64,000 bases of DNA from Pardosa pseudoannulata (GCA_032207245.1 CM063502.1:65848569-65912568); one strand, 5' to 3'; counted from the first letter of the stretch, positions 36,012-50,889 are shown. The notes: generated by a model not told the origin, from the letters alone. Numbers and translations: made by a program.

Positions 36012-36760
36012 AATTTTCAGGAAGAGGTGATGTACTAATAATATTAGTTAATAACAGGTAAGGTAATAGCTTTTTACCTCAAACAAGTTTTTTTTTAAAT
36101 TATAAATTACTAGCTATTGCCTTAACACTTATCTGATAAAAATGCATTCTTAGTATTTTAATTTTCAGGGCATAATATGTAGACAAAAATTTAATAGAAC
36201 TATATTTCAAATGTCTGACCACATGCAATATATCACGTCTATTTGAAATCATTAATTTAAGAGTCGAATGATTTGTTCTTGCAATGTATGCAAAATTGAA
36301 ATAAATATAAAAAATCATTTAGAAGAATTAGAAGATTTCATAATAGTCTCTTATTTCGAGTTTTAACTTATCAATACCATGTTACAAAGTATAGGTTTTT
36401 AAAAAGAAGTGCAATTTTTTTTACTCCAAAGAAGTTATTTTCATTGTAAACGACTAGTTGTTACATTAATTCTTATCTGATAGAAAAATATATTCATTTA
36501 ATTTTTACACTTATTTGCAGTTGAGTAATTTAATAAGAAAAAAAAGGAAAAAATAATGGGGTCTTCTGGTATGGTATAAAATATAAACAAACTTTTTATT
36601 CTCGATTTTTATTCAATTTTCTGAACATATTTATATTAAATTCTACCAAGCTTTTAATTAAATTGAAGCGATCAGGCCAAATTCATTGATACTGCTATTT
36701 TTATTGCGCCATTAAAAGTTATTAGACATAACGAAATCGATTAAGCAATGAATATTAATC

Positions 36761-37451
36761 ATCTACTTTTCCAAACTGATTGAATTCTCGGGTGTCACTG
36801 AAAGCGGTGAGAAAACTTTTTATAATGTATTTATTTCTTTCCGGTCTTCCCCTTACTTCCACAGGTAATTTCCTCGCTTGTCAAAAAAGCTCAAATTCGA
36901 GAAAATATGTTTGTGTGCTTATTAAGCACGAAAAAACCCTCCATCGAAGTGAACGTGGAAAAAATGCTTACGTAATTGCGCAAAAATTGATTTCTACTTA
37001 CTGCACCTTGCTTATCAATCACATTCTTTATACCCGGTATATTTACCAGGCAGCCGATATGGGAAAACGATACCCAATGAGGTGGAGCAGATACATTTTT
37101 GGAAAAAAAGATAAAAATATTAGTGATAAAAATTATTATAAGGATACAGAATTCTTCGATTGAATGTAATACGTTGTAAAAGATTGAACGCACCGAAAAA
37201 TCATTACCTCAGCAATAATGTAGGAGATTGAATATTAATGACTTTAAGTGATGGGAAGTAGCTAACTCCGGATACAAATTGAATAATGTAAAGTCATTTC
37301 CTCTTTAGATCAGCGACAACTTATTTGTATATGTTACTCGAAAGAAAAATTTGAAATGCTGAGATCAAAGAAGGAATTTCCTTCGAAAATTCTGCTGCTG
37401 TGGCAGTAAGAGATTAGGAAACCCTTGAGAGTACATCTTCAAGTTACGTAT
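36761..37451 (+). other. Unrecognised 127-codon stop-free stretch and flanks
   Basis: From 36780 to 37163 one plus-strand frame has no stop. It opens at TTG. The first ATG (about 36825) would give a hydrophobic start (MYLFLSGLPLTSTGNF) resembling a signal peptide, then a Lys-rich remainder. ACAGGTAATT at 36861-36870 looks like a splice donor. No family is recognised and no promoter or repeat is evident, so a gene call is not justified. Confidence 0.15.
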
Positions 37452-38746
37452 TATACTTAGAATATCTTGACTCAAACAATGAAATCTTTTATATAAGGGT
37501 AAAAATGTCTTTGAAATTCTCACGTATGGACATTTTTAAAAATGTATATGAAAGTGAAAAACATTACAGCTAAAAGTGTATGGGGAAAATTTATTCTTTT
37601 AGTTAGTCCATGAGTTTTAAAATTACTTATTAAAAACATGTTTTTTTCTAGTTGATGTGGAAATTATTATACTTAGAATATCTTGACTCAAACAATGAAA
37701 TCCTTTATATAAGGGTAAAAATGTCTTTGGAATTCTCATGTATGGACATTTTTAAAAATGTATATGAAAGTGAAAAACATTACAGCTAAAAGTGTATGGG
37801 GAAAATTTATTCTTTTAGTTAGTACATGAGTTCTAAAATTATTTATTCAAAACATGTTTTTTTCTAGTTGATGTGGAAATTATTATACTTAGAATATCTT
37901 GACTCAAACAATGAAATCCTTTATATAAGGGTAAAAATGTCTTTGGAATTCTCATGTATGGACATTTTTAAAAATGTATATGAAAGTGAAAAACATTACA
38001 GCTAAAAGTGTATGGGGAAATTTATTCTTTTAGTTAGTACATGAGTTTTAAAATTATTTATTCAAAACATGTTTTTTTCTAGTTGATGTGGAAATTATTA
38101 TACTTAGAATATCTTGACTCAAACAATGAAATCCTTTATATAAGGGTAAAAATGTCTTTGGAATTCTCATGTATGGACATTTTTAAAAATGTATATGAAA
38201 GTGAAAAACATTACAGCTAAAAGTGTATTGGGAAAATTTATTCTTTTAGTTAGTACATGAGTTTTAAAATTATTTATTCAAAACATGTTTTTTTCTAGTT
38301 GATTTGGAAATTATTATACTTAGAATATCTTGACTCAAACAATGAAATCCTTTATATAAGGGTAAAAATGTCTTTGGAATTCTCACGTATGGACATTTTT
38401 AAAAATGTATATGAAAGTGAAAAACATTACAGCTAAAAGTGTATGGGGAAATTTATTCTTTTAGTTAGTACATGAGTTTTAAAATTATTTATTCAAAACA
38501 TGTTTTTTCATTAGTTGATTTGGAAATTATTATACTTAGAATATCTTGACTCAAACAATGAATTCCTTTATATAAAGGTAAAAATGTCTTTGGAACTCTC
38601 ACGTATTGACATTTTTAAAAATGTATATGAAAGTAAAGAACATTACAGTTAAAAGTGTATAGAGAAAATTTATTCGTTTAGTTAGTACATGATTTTAAAA
38701 ATTATTCAAAACATGTTTGTTTCTAGTTGATTTGGAAATAGATGTA
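37452..38746. repeat. Young tandem array, 216-bp unit, six copies
   Basis: TATACTTAGAATATCTTGAC starts copies at 37452, 37668, 37884, 38099, 38315 and 38531, a period of 215-216 bp. Copies 1-5 differ at only a few sites. Copy 6 is more diverged. Each of copies 1-6 holds the perfect 16-bp palindrome ACATTTTTAAAAATGT. Confidence 0.97.
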
Positions 38747-40150
38747 AAAATTACTTATGTTTATGTAAAATATTAAACATAAATGATTTTTTTATTCCTT
38801 TCTTCATTTGTAAGTTCTGTTTAATTTTAATAAATTATTAATAAGCACTAATTTTAACAAAATATTAATACTTTGTAAAAAAATATAATATCTAAATCAA
38901 ACAAAGGGCTATTTTTGTAAGGGTAAAAACTCCTTCAAATTCTCCCTCATTTAAAATTAAAAAAATTATATGAGTTAAAAACACTACAGATAAAAGTGTG
39001 TGAGGAAAGTTAAGTCATTTAATTAGTACATGAATTTGAAAATTATTTAATCAATAGATGATTTTACTAGTTGTTTTTGGAAATAGAGGTAAAAATTACT
39101 AGTATTTAAGTAAGTATATGACAAAAATGAATTTGTTTACCTCTTTTTACCTTTGTAAGTTTAGACTAATTTTAACAAAATACTAATAAATTCTGTCTAA
39201 TTTTAGCTAGATATTAATACTTTGTCATAATTACAGTATTTGATGAAAACTATGGAAAAGTTTTTGTAAGAGTAAAAAAAAACTTAAAATTAAAAAAAAA
39301 TGTATATACTAGTTAAAAACACTACATCTAAGAATCTATAGAAAAATTTAAATTTTTTAATCCGTTCATAGATTACAAAATTAATTAAGCAAAACATGTT
39401 TTTAACCCGAACTTGGAAACAGATGTAAAACTTACTTGACAGAAATGATTTTCATTACCCTGTATTTAATTTGTAGGTTACTTTTTAACACTTCCTTATT
39501 TTAACAAAATGTTAGCATTCTGTAATATTTGATTCAAGCAATGAAATGTTTAGTATAATATAACGGTAAAAAACTACTTAGAAATCTCACGTAACATACT
39601 TTTTAAAAAATGCATAGAACAGAGTAAATCATTATAGATAAAATTGCATGGAATGTATTAAGTCTTTTATTTTGTGCATACGTTTTAAAATTATATGATC
39701 AAAATATTTTTGTGTAACCCGATTTTTGAAATCACTGCAAAAATTACTTGCGTATAAGTAATGACAAATAATTTTTTAACTAGAGTTTCATTTGGAAACA
39801 CATTTTCATATTCTGTCTAATTTTATTACAATATTAATCTTTTGCAAAAACTAAAATATCTGACCCATGCAGTGGAATATCTTCAGTAATGATCAAAAGC
39901 TCTTTGGAAGCTCTATTGAAAATTTTCAAAAATGCATATGAGTGAAAAAAAAATGTCAGCCAGAAGTTTGCGGGAAATATTTAATCAATTCATAATCAAT
40001 GAATTATGAAATTATTTAATCAAAATCTGATTTTAATTTTATCATTAAAATTGCCGTAAAACTACTTAAAGCAGAAATTATTTTTTTTAAAGATGTCTTA
40101 TTTGCAAGTTCACATTTTATATTCTTATTTAAAGCCTATTTTTTTTAAAA
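38747..40150. repeat. Older, longer relatives of the 216-bp repeat
   Basis: Landmarks of the young unit (GTACATGA-TT-AAAATTATT, AAAACACTACA-ATAAAAGTGT, TTGGAAATAGATGTAAAAATTACT) recur at about 38679, 39020, 39363, 39674 and 39995, a spacing of 310-345 bp. The extra roughly 125 bp per unit (TAAAAATTACTT ... ATATTAATACTTTGTAAAA) is absent from the 216-bp copies. Confidence 0.75.
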
Positions 40151-42087
40151 AAAATATTAATATTTTGAAAATTCTATACTATTTAAATTTTATTTTTCCA
40201 ACAAGCTTTATGTAGGTTTTAATTTGATTTATTGATTTAAAAAAGGCCTGAATAACGCTTCATTATGTACTCCTAAACATACAAGTTTTTATAATTTCTT
40301 TCTAATTACAATTTAGAAGCTACAATACTCAAATTTAGAAATAAAGTAGATTATTCTTTTATTATAGATCTAAAAAGAATATTAAACATTCCTTAAAATA
40401 TAAAGGTATTGTTTGTAAATATCATTTACTAATTTGTAATAATACAGACCTGTAAACAGTATCTCCAGAATGCTAAAATTATTCATCTATATATATCTTT
40501 ATAACTACCTACTAAAGAGTAGGAATTTAGTTAATTTTAGTTTAATTAGTTTTTAGTTAGTTTAGTTAGTTTTAGTTAGTTTAGTTTAGTTAGTTTTAGT
40601 TAGTTTAGTTTAGTTAATTATTACATAGAATACAATTTGAAAGTCAGATTCCTATTGAAAAATACACTAGAAATCGAATAATTCAAACATTTGAGATGAG
40701 ATCAGACCTGAATAATTAAATATCCGGATAGTTGACGATAGAATGATTATTTTTGAGATTAAAAGAAATTTGCTGATTGAAAAAGATATTTGAACAAAAA
40801 AGCATTAATTTAGTGGTTAAAAACAACAATGTTTATACTTATTCTTACATGCTGTATTAAAATAGTTTTTGAATAAATCAAATTCAGTTGTTTGGCTGAC
40901 ATTACTCAGTTCCTTGCAACCCAGTGGATATGGATAAAATTGAAAAAGAAACTTAGCATTGGTTAACAAGTACAATATTATTAATGTTTATGCAACTAAA
41001 TATTGCTACCATTAAAATCTACTTTTATAAAATATGTATACTTTTCCGTAACACAAGGAAGACAATTAATTATAATTGTGCTTAAAATATTTGAGTTAAA
41101 ATGTTATTAAATCTAACATTTCCCACGGAGTTCCAACTATTATTATTATTAATGAAGTTGAATTTACTCTTTATTTATTCACTGTGGATTGTTTCACATC
41201 CTTGGAATTTTATTACCCTGGGAAATATTTCAGGGTAGACAAAGAACAATTTTGTTTGGCAAACACAACTCAAGACCCGTTTCTCGTTTATTTACAAGAG
41301 CTAAAATTTTTATTATCAGTTATGCCATCCGTTCAAGTTTTAAACAGGTGCTATAGGAATGTGCTGAAGCAGATAAGCAAAAGCAAATGGCAAATGTTTA
41401 GCGTATGATAAATCACGTACTGAAATGGCTCATATTTACTACTGTGCGAATAGACTGTGAATACTGCTACTAGAGTTTCCGCAACTACAATAGTACCCAA
41501 GGGTGTCTTTACAGCTGCTCTTGATAGACGAAGTCAGCATATGTAAAAGAGTTGGCACTTGAAACATCTTTAAAATAATATAGTCTTTCATATCGTTTAT
41601 AATAAGCCATATATAATATGAGATACAAAATTCAAATCATATTTAAAAGGATGGAGAAAAATGTGTAATTTAATAATACATAACATCAACCACTAGAGAT
41701 TCTCTTGCGAATGTTTCCACTTTCATAATAAATTTCAAACAATTCTTGGAGTTTGTAGATGTTATTATTTAATAACTTTAAGCTATTAAAGTAAGCATTT
41801 AAGTGTGCAAGCTTTCAGAATTTCTATAATTTGTTATCTGTCTGTTAGATACATTTTAAACAAGCGCAGTTTCTTTTATAAACGTATAAATGTGCTTCGT
41901 TTTTATCAAATTTTCAAAAGGTTATTGTAGTCTGTACTAAATTTATGGTAGTTTGTAGAATACTACACATCTACCAAGGATGATACGATGTAATGGATAT
42001 CATAATGATTTAAAGGGACAATGAATGTTGCAAAGCTCTTTTATGTTTTTCACGATTATTTTCCCCAGGTTAGTTTCCATTTCCCTG
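40151..42087. other. AT-rich DNA with a TTTAGTTAG minisatellite
   Basis: 40515-40619 is built from TTTAGTTAG/TTAGTTTAG units. Beyond it no gene is seen. At 41184-41408 a 74-codon stop-free stretch starting at GTG lies in balanced-composition DNA containing TTTGGCAAACA and GTTTATTTAC (NFI-like and forkhead-like) motifs, so it may be regulatory rather than coding. Confidence 0.4.
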
Positions 42088-42270
42088 GTTTAGTTTAGTT
42101 TAAAGAACGACAGTGGAGTATTTTGCCACACTAAGGATAATGAGACTAAGACGTACTGTTAAAGCCGATTTGAAATGGCTGCGAACATGCATTCTAGCAT
42201 TTGTATTCAAATTCACAAACATGGTATTGAAAGATGGTGCCTTACTTATTCGATCATTGCCTAGCAATCT
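42088..42270 (-). mobile_element. tRNA-derived SINE, strongly diverged copy
   Basis: Colinear with the well-preserved copies: GTTTAGTTTA for the tail, GAGTATTTTGCCACACTAAGG, ATAATGAGACTAAGACGTAC, AAAGCCGATTTGAAATGGCT, then a mutated head (TTCAAATTCACAAAC, CCTTACTTATTCGATCATTG). It is the oldest copy by divergence. Confidence 0.7.
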
Positions 42271-42520
42271 CTCGTCTTGCATTACTCTCTTAACCTCATA
42301 GCTAGAGGGATTAGGAATAAATACACTTATGATCCAACTTATCATCCGTTTCATCCAACTAAGATAAACATGTTCTGCTTCCATGATCTTGATCTTGAGC
42401 ACAATTCTACTACCTTTACCAAAATAAACTCATTTTGAGCACCAAAAACTTTTACTCTTTAGAAACACCCAGTACATAAAACTGATACAAACACCGGAAT
42501 TAACTTTTATTGTTTTATAT

Positions 42521-45110
42521 TCTAAGTTGTTCGATTTGTTTTCCTTTACCTAAGCAGGAGTATAATTCTGTTTTCTTTTCGTCAGTCTATCTGACAAGAA
42601 GCGGTCAGAGGTCTATTTGTTTAGAGTTTCAATAATTTGCACCTAGCTACAGAAGAATTACTTCCTGGGACCATTACCGTGATTTATTAGAATACCAACC
42701 TTTGTTACCGGGATTCAATGCCGACTACCATCTACAGGTGTTTCCTCATGATGCAAACCAATTTTGAAAAGGTGGGAAAGATCGAAAAGAGAGCAATCCA
42801 TTATGGGAGGAAATGCTACACGGAAGAATATAAAAGTTGTTATTACTATAAGCAATGTTCAAGCTACAAGTATATCAGAAGAAATTATTCTTTAATAATG
42901 CTCAAACTTATATAGAAACTTCTCACTTCTACAATTCCTCTTTACTCTTTTTTTTTATTTCTTTGGCATTATGCTGAAAAGGAGCGTAAAAATTTGAAAA
43001 ATCTTAAACTGTTAAAATAGATATATGTTTTATTCAGGTAAACATCGTGTTGTAAAAAACTTACACTCTAATTTGTTCTATAGTTTTCATTGCCTACAGC
43101 TGTCGTAACTTTCAGTGACTAGTTGTTCAATTTGTTGTAATTCACCTGAGCATGTCTAAAATTTCTTATTCTTGCTAATAAGAAGCGCTCACAATGGTTT
43201 ATTTGTTTCTAGTTCTACTACTTTGTACCTTCTAAAGAAAAATTACTTCGGGGAGTCATTACCATGATTTATCCGAGTACCAAACTTCTGTGCGGGGATC
43301 CGATTCAACATTCTGCCTACAGGTGTCTCATCATGATGCAAATCAATTTTGAAAAGGTGCGGAAAAATCGAAACAAGATCAAGTCATTATGGCGGGGAGT
43401 GTTGCACTAAAGAATATAAAAATATCCATTATTATAAGCAGCATTCTGGAAATCATGTATATCAAAAGAATTTATTCTAAAATATTGCTATAAGGTTTTG
43501 TCACTAGATGTAGTCTTTAAACTTCTGCAGACCCCTTTTCCATCGCTCTTTTGGCCAGCATTTTTCCGTACGGGTTTGGAACTTAAAGAAACTTAAAGTA
43601 TCCAATTAGGTCTGTAAATCTAATTTACATCAAAAATCTCCAAAAATAATTGGTTAGTTTAAAAGTTTATTATTTTAACTATCCCACACAGTTTATATTA
43701 AGTCTCTACACTCATTAGAAACATAGTAATGATTACTTTTAAATTAGCTTATAAAACTGAAGTAGGTAAAATAAAATATTAAAATAAAAATAAAATAAAA
43801 TATTAAAATAAAATATTAATTGCCTTTTGTGAAAATTGAGATTTTTTTTTGATTCACCAGTTACAGTTTGGATTAAAAATTTAAAAGTTATAATCTGACT
43901 CAGAACATATATCCTTCAGAAATATACAGGCTCGAATAATTCTTCTGGTAACTTTTTAAAAATATTTGTACATGAACATATAAAATCCATTTGAAATTTA
44001 AAAACATATTTAAACCGGTAGACCATTGAACTCTCTGCATTACACATAAATGATATGTGATGATGTGTCAACTTATAAACATTAATATTAAATCTTACTT
44101 TGCTATTGATACTTTATAATAAAATTTTATCATTACATAAAGACTTCTATATTCTACAGACCCCTTTTTATTGCTCTTTTGTCTAACATTTTGCATAAGG
44201 GTTTTGCCAAAATTTGTAAAATTTTAAATAAGCTTAAGGTATTTGACTAGGCCAAATATACAAAAAACATTTAATTGGTTTATTTAAAAGATTGTTGTTT
44301 AAGCTATCCCAAACAGTTAATATTTATAGATGCATAGTTTTGTTTATTTGTAAACTATCTGGAGAACCGAAAATAGATTTAAAATAAAATATTCAAATAC
44401 AATTTCTGAAAAATGAGTTTTTTTCTTGATCAGTTAAGGCACGGTGGTAACTTTAAAAGTCTTAATTTGAGCCATATTTCAGAATAAATTCCAAAAACAT
44501 ACTTATTCGAATAATCTTTTTGGTGATTTTTTAAAACATTTTAGTATATAAATGCATAAAATGAATATATAAAAACAACTTAAAAGTAACTAAACCCATA
44601 ATCCATTACATTCTCTGACCACATTTAAATGGTATATCGGTCATCATCACATATGAATTATATGTGATGCTGAGACAACGAATAAACTGTAATATTAAAT
44701 TATATTTTTCTATCAAAACTTTATGGTGAACTTCTAAGTTTTATTCCTATATGAAGGTTTCTGAATTCTGCAGTTTCCTCTTTTATTGCCCCTTTGGTTA
44801 GAATATCGCCATAAAAGTTTATAAAGACTTGAAGAAACTTAAGGTCTCCACTAAGGTTTATAAAGCCAATTTAGATCAAAAAGCTCTAAAAGTATTTAAT
44901 TGTTTTATTTAAAGATTATCCTTTTAGCTCTGCCAAACAGTTTATGCTTAGTTTGTACCTACTTCTCAGAAGCATAGTTTTGACTTTTTACATTACCTTA
45001 TAAACCAGAAATAGTTTCAAATAATAACTTTAAAATGTAATTAGGAAAAATGAGATTTTATTTTGGTTGAATAGTTAGGCCTAAGATGATATAAAAGTTA
45101 CGAGTATATC
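42521..45110. repeat. Worn tandem repeat, about 610-bp unit, four copies
   Basis: The landmark CCTCTTTACTCTTT / CCCCTTTTCCATCGCTCTTTTGG / CCCCTTTTTATTGCTCTTTTG / CCTCTTTTATTGCCCCTTTGG occurs at 42934, 43531, 44160 and 44771. The first two copies also share CAGGTGTTTCCTCATGATGC / CAGGTGTCTCATCATGATGC. Indels are numerous. Short open frames within are not conserved between copies, arguing against coding. Confidence 0.8.
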
Positions 45111-46489
<1,379 letters not shown>

Positions 46490-46860
46490 CTACAAATTTG
46501 ATTCGGAGACACAACAGAGGACGTCACAGGGATTTTGGAGGGGAAAAGACACAATGACGGACTGCTTCCATTAGGGATAATTGTTGCTCGCATGCAATCC
46601 CACTGGAAATGCTTCTTTGCAGAACATAATTACTGGATGCAGTTTAAGGACTCATCATAATGGTGTTGCAAGCATAGTTAACGAACTGCCGGTACAAAAG
46701 AGGAGAGAACCAAAAAAGAAAAGTCGAAAAAGTTTTACGCACTTAAAAGAAGTTCACTGCCTATTACCGAACGAAAAGGGTGACTGGGTTTTTTTTCGTC
46801 TCACTTCGTGCCTTTCCTGTGAAAATTTTGACCAAGAATTAGTTCTTTTTGAATAAATTA
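46490..46860 (+). other. GC-richer segment with a 91-codon open frame, unrecognised
   Basis: The open frame 46581-46856 begins at TTG and contains no ATG in its first part. A polypyrimidine-TGCAG at about 46612-46622 could be a splice acceptor, making the remainder an exon. The translation includes a basic stretch KRREPKKKSRKS, resembling a nuclear localisation signal, and WVFFRLTSC. No family is recognised. Composition differs from the flanks, so it could be an exon, a conserved element or transposon debris. Confidence 0.15.
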
Positions 46861-49552
46861 GTATATTTTTTTTTTAGTTTCAGAGTTGTGAAGGCTTCAA
46901 ACTTTTCAAAAAAGGATCAAATAATTTTAATTTGAGGTTGAAATTATTGATCGAAATGAACATATAGTTCTATTAAAGAGACAGTAAGAATACATATTAT
47001 ATTAATGTACAGTCGAGTTTTCCTGTAACGAAGTCTCAAGAACCTCTAACAAAAATAGTTTGCTACACAGAATTCTTTTTAAAGTTTTACATAATATAGA
47101 AAATTATTTAAAATATTTCTTGGAAATTTTCAATTATACGCAATATTTCAATTATTACATTATTATATTTTTTTCTTAAGGGAACATAGTACCTTTAGAA
47201 CTTAAAATTCTTTACATTAATGAAGACTTTTTCATTAAATTTAAGCTATTTTTGATTCAATATAAAGTAAAAAAGTTCTCCGGTGTTCAAAATAAAACTT
47301 TTTGTCGGTAGTTTAAAATTTAAGTATTTTAATTTATGAAAGTTATCTAGTTTTGTCATATGTTTAGAAACACGTAATATATAAACTAAGAGAAAAAAAT
47401 CCATATACCAACAAATAAACTTTTGTAACTTTTGCATTAAATTAATTTTTATATCAAATGGAACTTAATTATCTTTTTTTCTGTAAACATCAGTTATATT
47501 AATATGAGCCATATATTAACTTTTGAAAATGTGAGTGAATTATGGGAGTTATGAAAATGTGTGATACATTTAAAGTTTTAGCTTAAGGGAAAAAATTATT
47601 TACTATCAATTTGATTTATAAATTTATATAAATTTATTATATAAATTTATAATTTATAAATTATTACATTCAATTTATGATTTATTAATTTGATTTCAAA
47701 CGATATATTTCTATTTTATTGTTTTTATTTTGTATATATTTCTATTTATTTAAAAAATATCCTACTTAAAATGGTAAAACTAAATATTTTTTTCAAAGCT
47801 ATAGTGATATTAAAAAACTAATAAAAATTTCATTCTAAAAGGAACAAAGCTTTTTATTTTATGATGAATGTAATAAAATCTATTATAATAAAGATTTAAG
47901 CATATGTTAAATAGACCATTCTACTTTATGTTTTATTACTTTATTTTATTATACTTTATGCTTTATTAATATAATTTAAGATATTTTAGAATTCAAATAT
48001 TTGAATTAATATACTGTATTGCGAATTTTATTTGTAACAGAATATAAAAGCTTCCTATTTTTATAGCTCAACCAATATACTTCTTCAAATAGATATTTGT
48101 TTATTAATTTCATTGAATAGGAATTTTCACAGAAAATATTTATTTTGTCTTTTATGAACTGTCGTTTCTCGTAGATTTATTTTGAAGAAAAACTTAAGAA
48201 AAGGCGTTGTAAATTTTTAAAATGAAGAATGATGACGAGAAGACCTTTCAGTATCACTTAAACTCCTTGTTTTCATTCTAGTGTCATTTCTTTAGATCAA
48301 CAAAACGTTTCTTTTATCTTAAAAAAGAACGTTAATTCAGTTTGTCAAGAAAAACATATTTCTTTTAAAAGAAAGCGTTCCTTATTTTAAGGGTAGCCTA
48401 TTTCAATGCTTGAAAACTATTCAGATTAAAATGTAATATTATGTTAGCGTTTATTTAATAATATTTAATTGTACTGGGTGTTATCGATGAATTATATTCA
48501 AATCATTAAAGAGCCGGTATACTTAAAGTGTTTCAGACTAAAAAAATAATAACAAAATGTAAAAAAATATGCATTTATTTTACTGTTATATTAGCTATTA
48601 ATATATTTCAAATAGTCCGAATTAGCTTTTTGGGTTTTACTGACTTCTTTCCCATTTGCTCTTCTTCTCGAGGACTGCCTGAAGTATGATTATAATTTCT
48701 TAACCATTTCTTAGTCGCTGGCTTCTTTGAAATCTGTTACAAATAATCTTATCAAATTGATAATATATGAGTTTAAAATATTTTATTTTATATTTCGTAT
48801 TATTTTTTATTTATATTTCATGTTCCTTTATTTTATATATTTCATATTTTATATTTTATATGTTACATTTTATATCATTTTATATTTTTTTATAATATTT
48901 AATATTTTAAATTTTAAATTTTAAATTTTATATTTTATATTTTACTGTTTCTTACTTTTATCTTGTACAAATTAAATTAATGAAAAAAATTAAAGTTTAT
49001 TTTTGATTTGCATTATTTTCAGTAATATGGCGTTCAAGTTTTAGCATTGTAAATTCCTTTAGTAATTCTGCAGTTTTCAAACTTTGGCAAAACAAAAAAT
49101 CTATTCAGTTAATTATAATTAATAGCTAATCAATGTAATAAAAGAAATAAAAATAAAAGTATTCGGTTTTAAAAATATTTTTTATTTATGCAAACAAAAA
49201 ATAATGGTGTGCTTATTTCCAAAATAAAAATTAAGCAAATAAATAAATATTTTTTATTCGAGGAAATTTTAATAGTTGTAATTAATTTTTCCATTTTCTC
49301 CCAATTAATTCTGTGCACTTTCATTTTTAAAATTATTTATATATATTTAAGCACAGTATAGCGAACTTTGGAAATTATAAAAACTTTTATATGCGTACTG
49401 GTGCTTGCTGGCTGAATTTATAACCGGTGTTACTCCATAAAATTTATGACCTTTTTATAAATTATCCCTTTTTATAAACATTAGAAATTTTGTTAGGAGG
49501 AAAATAAGACAAAATAAAAATACAAATCAGCAGCGTACTTCCAGTTTGCGCT
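46861..49552. other. Extremely AT-rich DNA
   Basis: No gene. Palindromic AATTTATA runs occur at about 47620-47690, and a TATTTTATATTT-rich low-complexity stretch at 48775-48950, where a Phe/Ile/Tyr-rich open frame is a composition artefact. Confidence 0.6.
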
Positions 49553-50830
49553 TTCTGAACAGAGATCACCCTGGAGTTTTAAACATGGTTTCACAACGTG
49601 TAATGCCCGGACTTAAAAAACGAAAATATTACTATTAAGCTGCTTTGAATTGCATAATATCTATTCTTGAAAATAAATTAGGAAAGTATATATAGATATT
49701 TTAAAATAAGATTTTCTTCGGAATGAAACAATTTAAACAATAACTATAATTGCTCACTTTTAAGGACCTGTGGTAACCCTGGTGTTTAAAACACTGTACC
49801 AATATGTGATATTCTTGAATTATTGATATATGTGATATTTATGTTAAGAACTTGTTAATTTTGAGATCCATTTTAGATCTATATATGTAAAGATATCTGT
49901 CCAGTATGTTTCGTCCAATAACATTTATAAGACATGGTTTTAGGCAGAAAAAAAATTTATATCATGACTAGTCACGCTCACTCGTAAGGAAATCCTAGAG
50001 CTTTAAATACTGTTTCGCATTGTAAAATCCTTCGACTTTCCTTTAGAAAATATCAAAACTGAGGTTTTTGAGGTCCATTTTGTTTATATGTTAAACTATT
50101 TGAGGTTGATATGTATGTAATATATCAAAATTAATACACTTAAAATATCTCTTTAAGATTCTTATTTTCATATTCTTATTCTTTCAAATCTATTTTCCCA
50201 GCCGTCTAACATCTTATTAAAGGGCGTGCACTCTGACTTAAAATTCTTTTAGCAGTCTCTCAAAGTTAGTTCTAAAATAAATGTTAATTTTCTATGAGCT
50301 CGACACATTTTTTAGTTGTCCCAAGTTAATGAATCACTTTTTCACTGATCTAAGTTCCTTTCTGACTATTAAATTCGCTGACTAAGCTGCTCTCTCCTGG
50401 GAATATTCTCCGAGTCTCTCGCTGTGGGGCCAACTCTGTAATCGAAGGTGTTTTCAATATATCAGTCCTTATTTTGATCTCTCTAGAGAAAGATGTCTGT
50501 TACCTAGTCTTAGGTAAATTAAGGTTTCCAGTCGGACTTGCTGTTTATTTTTATGGAATGTCCCGACTGCATCTTTATTAGGCTTATTTCTTAGGTTACT
50601 CAGGTCTCCAGTAAGCCTGGGTAATTAAAAATAATAGGGGCTAATTTTATCCAAGGGTAACCGGTGGGTTAAATCTCGCCGTGATTACAGCTATATGTTT
50701 TGTAAATAGGAAAGCATGAATATGTTATGTTTGCATATCTTTGCTCACTTTTAAGGAGAATCTGGGGTTTAAAACATTTTCCACAATATACGATTATCGG
50801 ACTTCGTGAGAGTTCGTACCATTTTGGAAA
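49553..50830. repeat. Degenerate repeat, four scattered copies
   Basis: A motif of the form CTCACTTTTAAGGA-CCTGGGGTTTAAAACA-TTTCAC-A-TGTAAT...GGACTT appears at about 49557 (partial), 49755, 49974 and 50742. The first three are about 200-220 bp apart. Between copies the DNA is AT-rich and featureless. Confidence 0.5.
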
Positions 50831-50889
50831 TATCCAATAGTGTATACTACATAAAACAGAGTTTCTTGCAGAATACAAATAAAACATCT

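Larger units (their letters stand above)
33240..36760. repeat. Worn tandem repeat, unit about 340-368 bp, interrupted by transposons
   Basis: TTCTATCA(A/-)G-TTTTTAATTAAAA recurs at 33411 and 33751 (340 bp) and as TTCTACCAAGCTTTTAATTAAA at 36641. CTTATCTGAT recurs at 34264, 36128 and 36472. AAATTGAAATAAATA recurs at 35731 and 36293. That last spacing (562 bp) equals 368 bp once the SINE and its 13-bp duplication are subtracted. The array is therefore old and has been expanded by one mariner and two SINE insertions. Confidence 0.7.

Noticed and set aside
35836..36030. 64-codon plus-strand open frame reading RDSNPRTPVSKSSALPLCH
   Set aside because: It is the antisense of the tRNA-like head of the SINE at 35831-36011, a familiar false gene prediction.
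36780..37163. Small secreted protein gene
   Set aside because: The stop-free stretch starts at a non-ATG codon, and the remainder shows no conserved pattern, cysteine framework or family match.
40515..40619. TTTAGTTAG-rich tract as a telomeric repeat
   Set aside because: The unit is irregular and not the arthropod TTAGG telomere repeat. It is treated as a minisatellite.
42100..42402. 100-codon minus-strand open frame
   Set aside because: Overlaps the diverged SINE copy and shows no domain.
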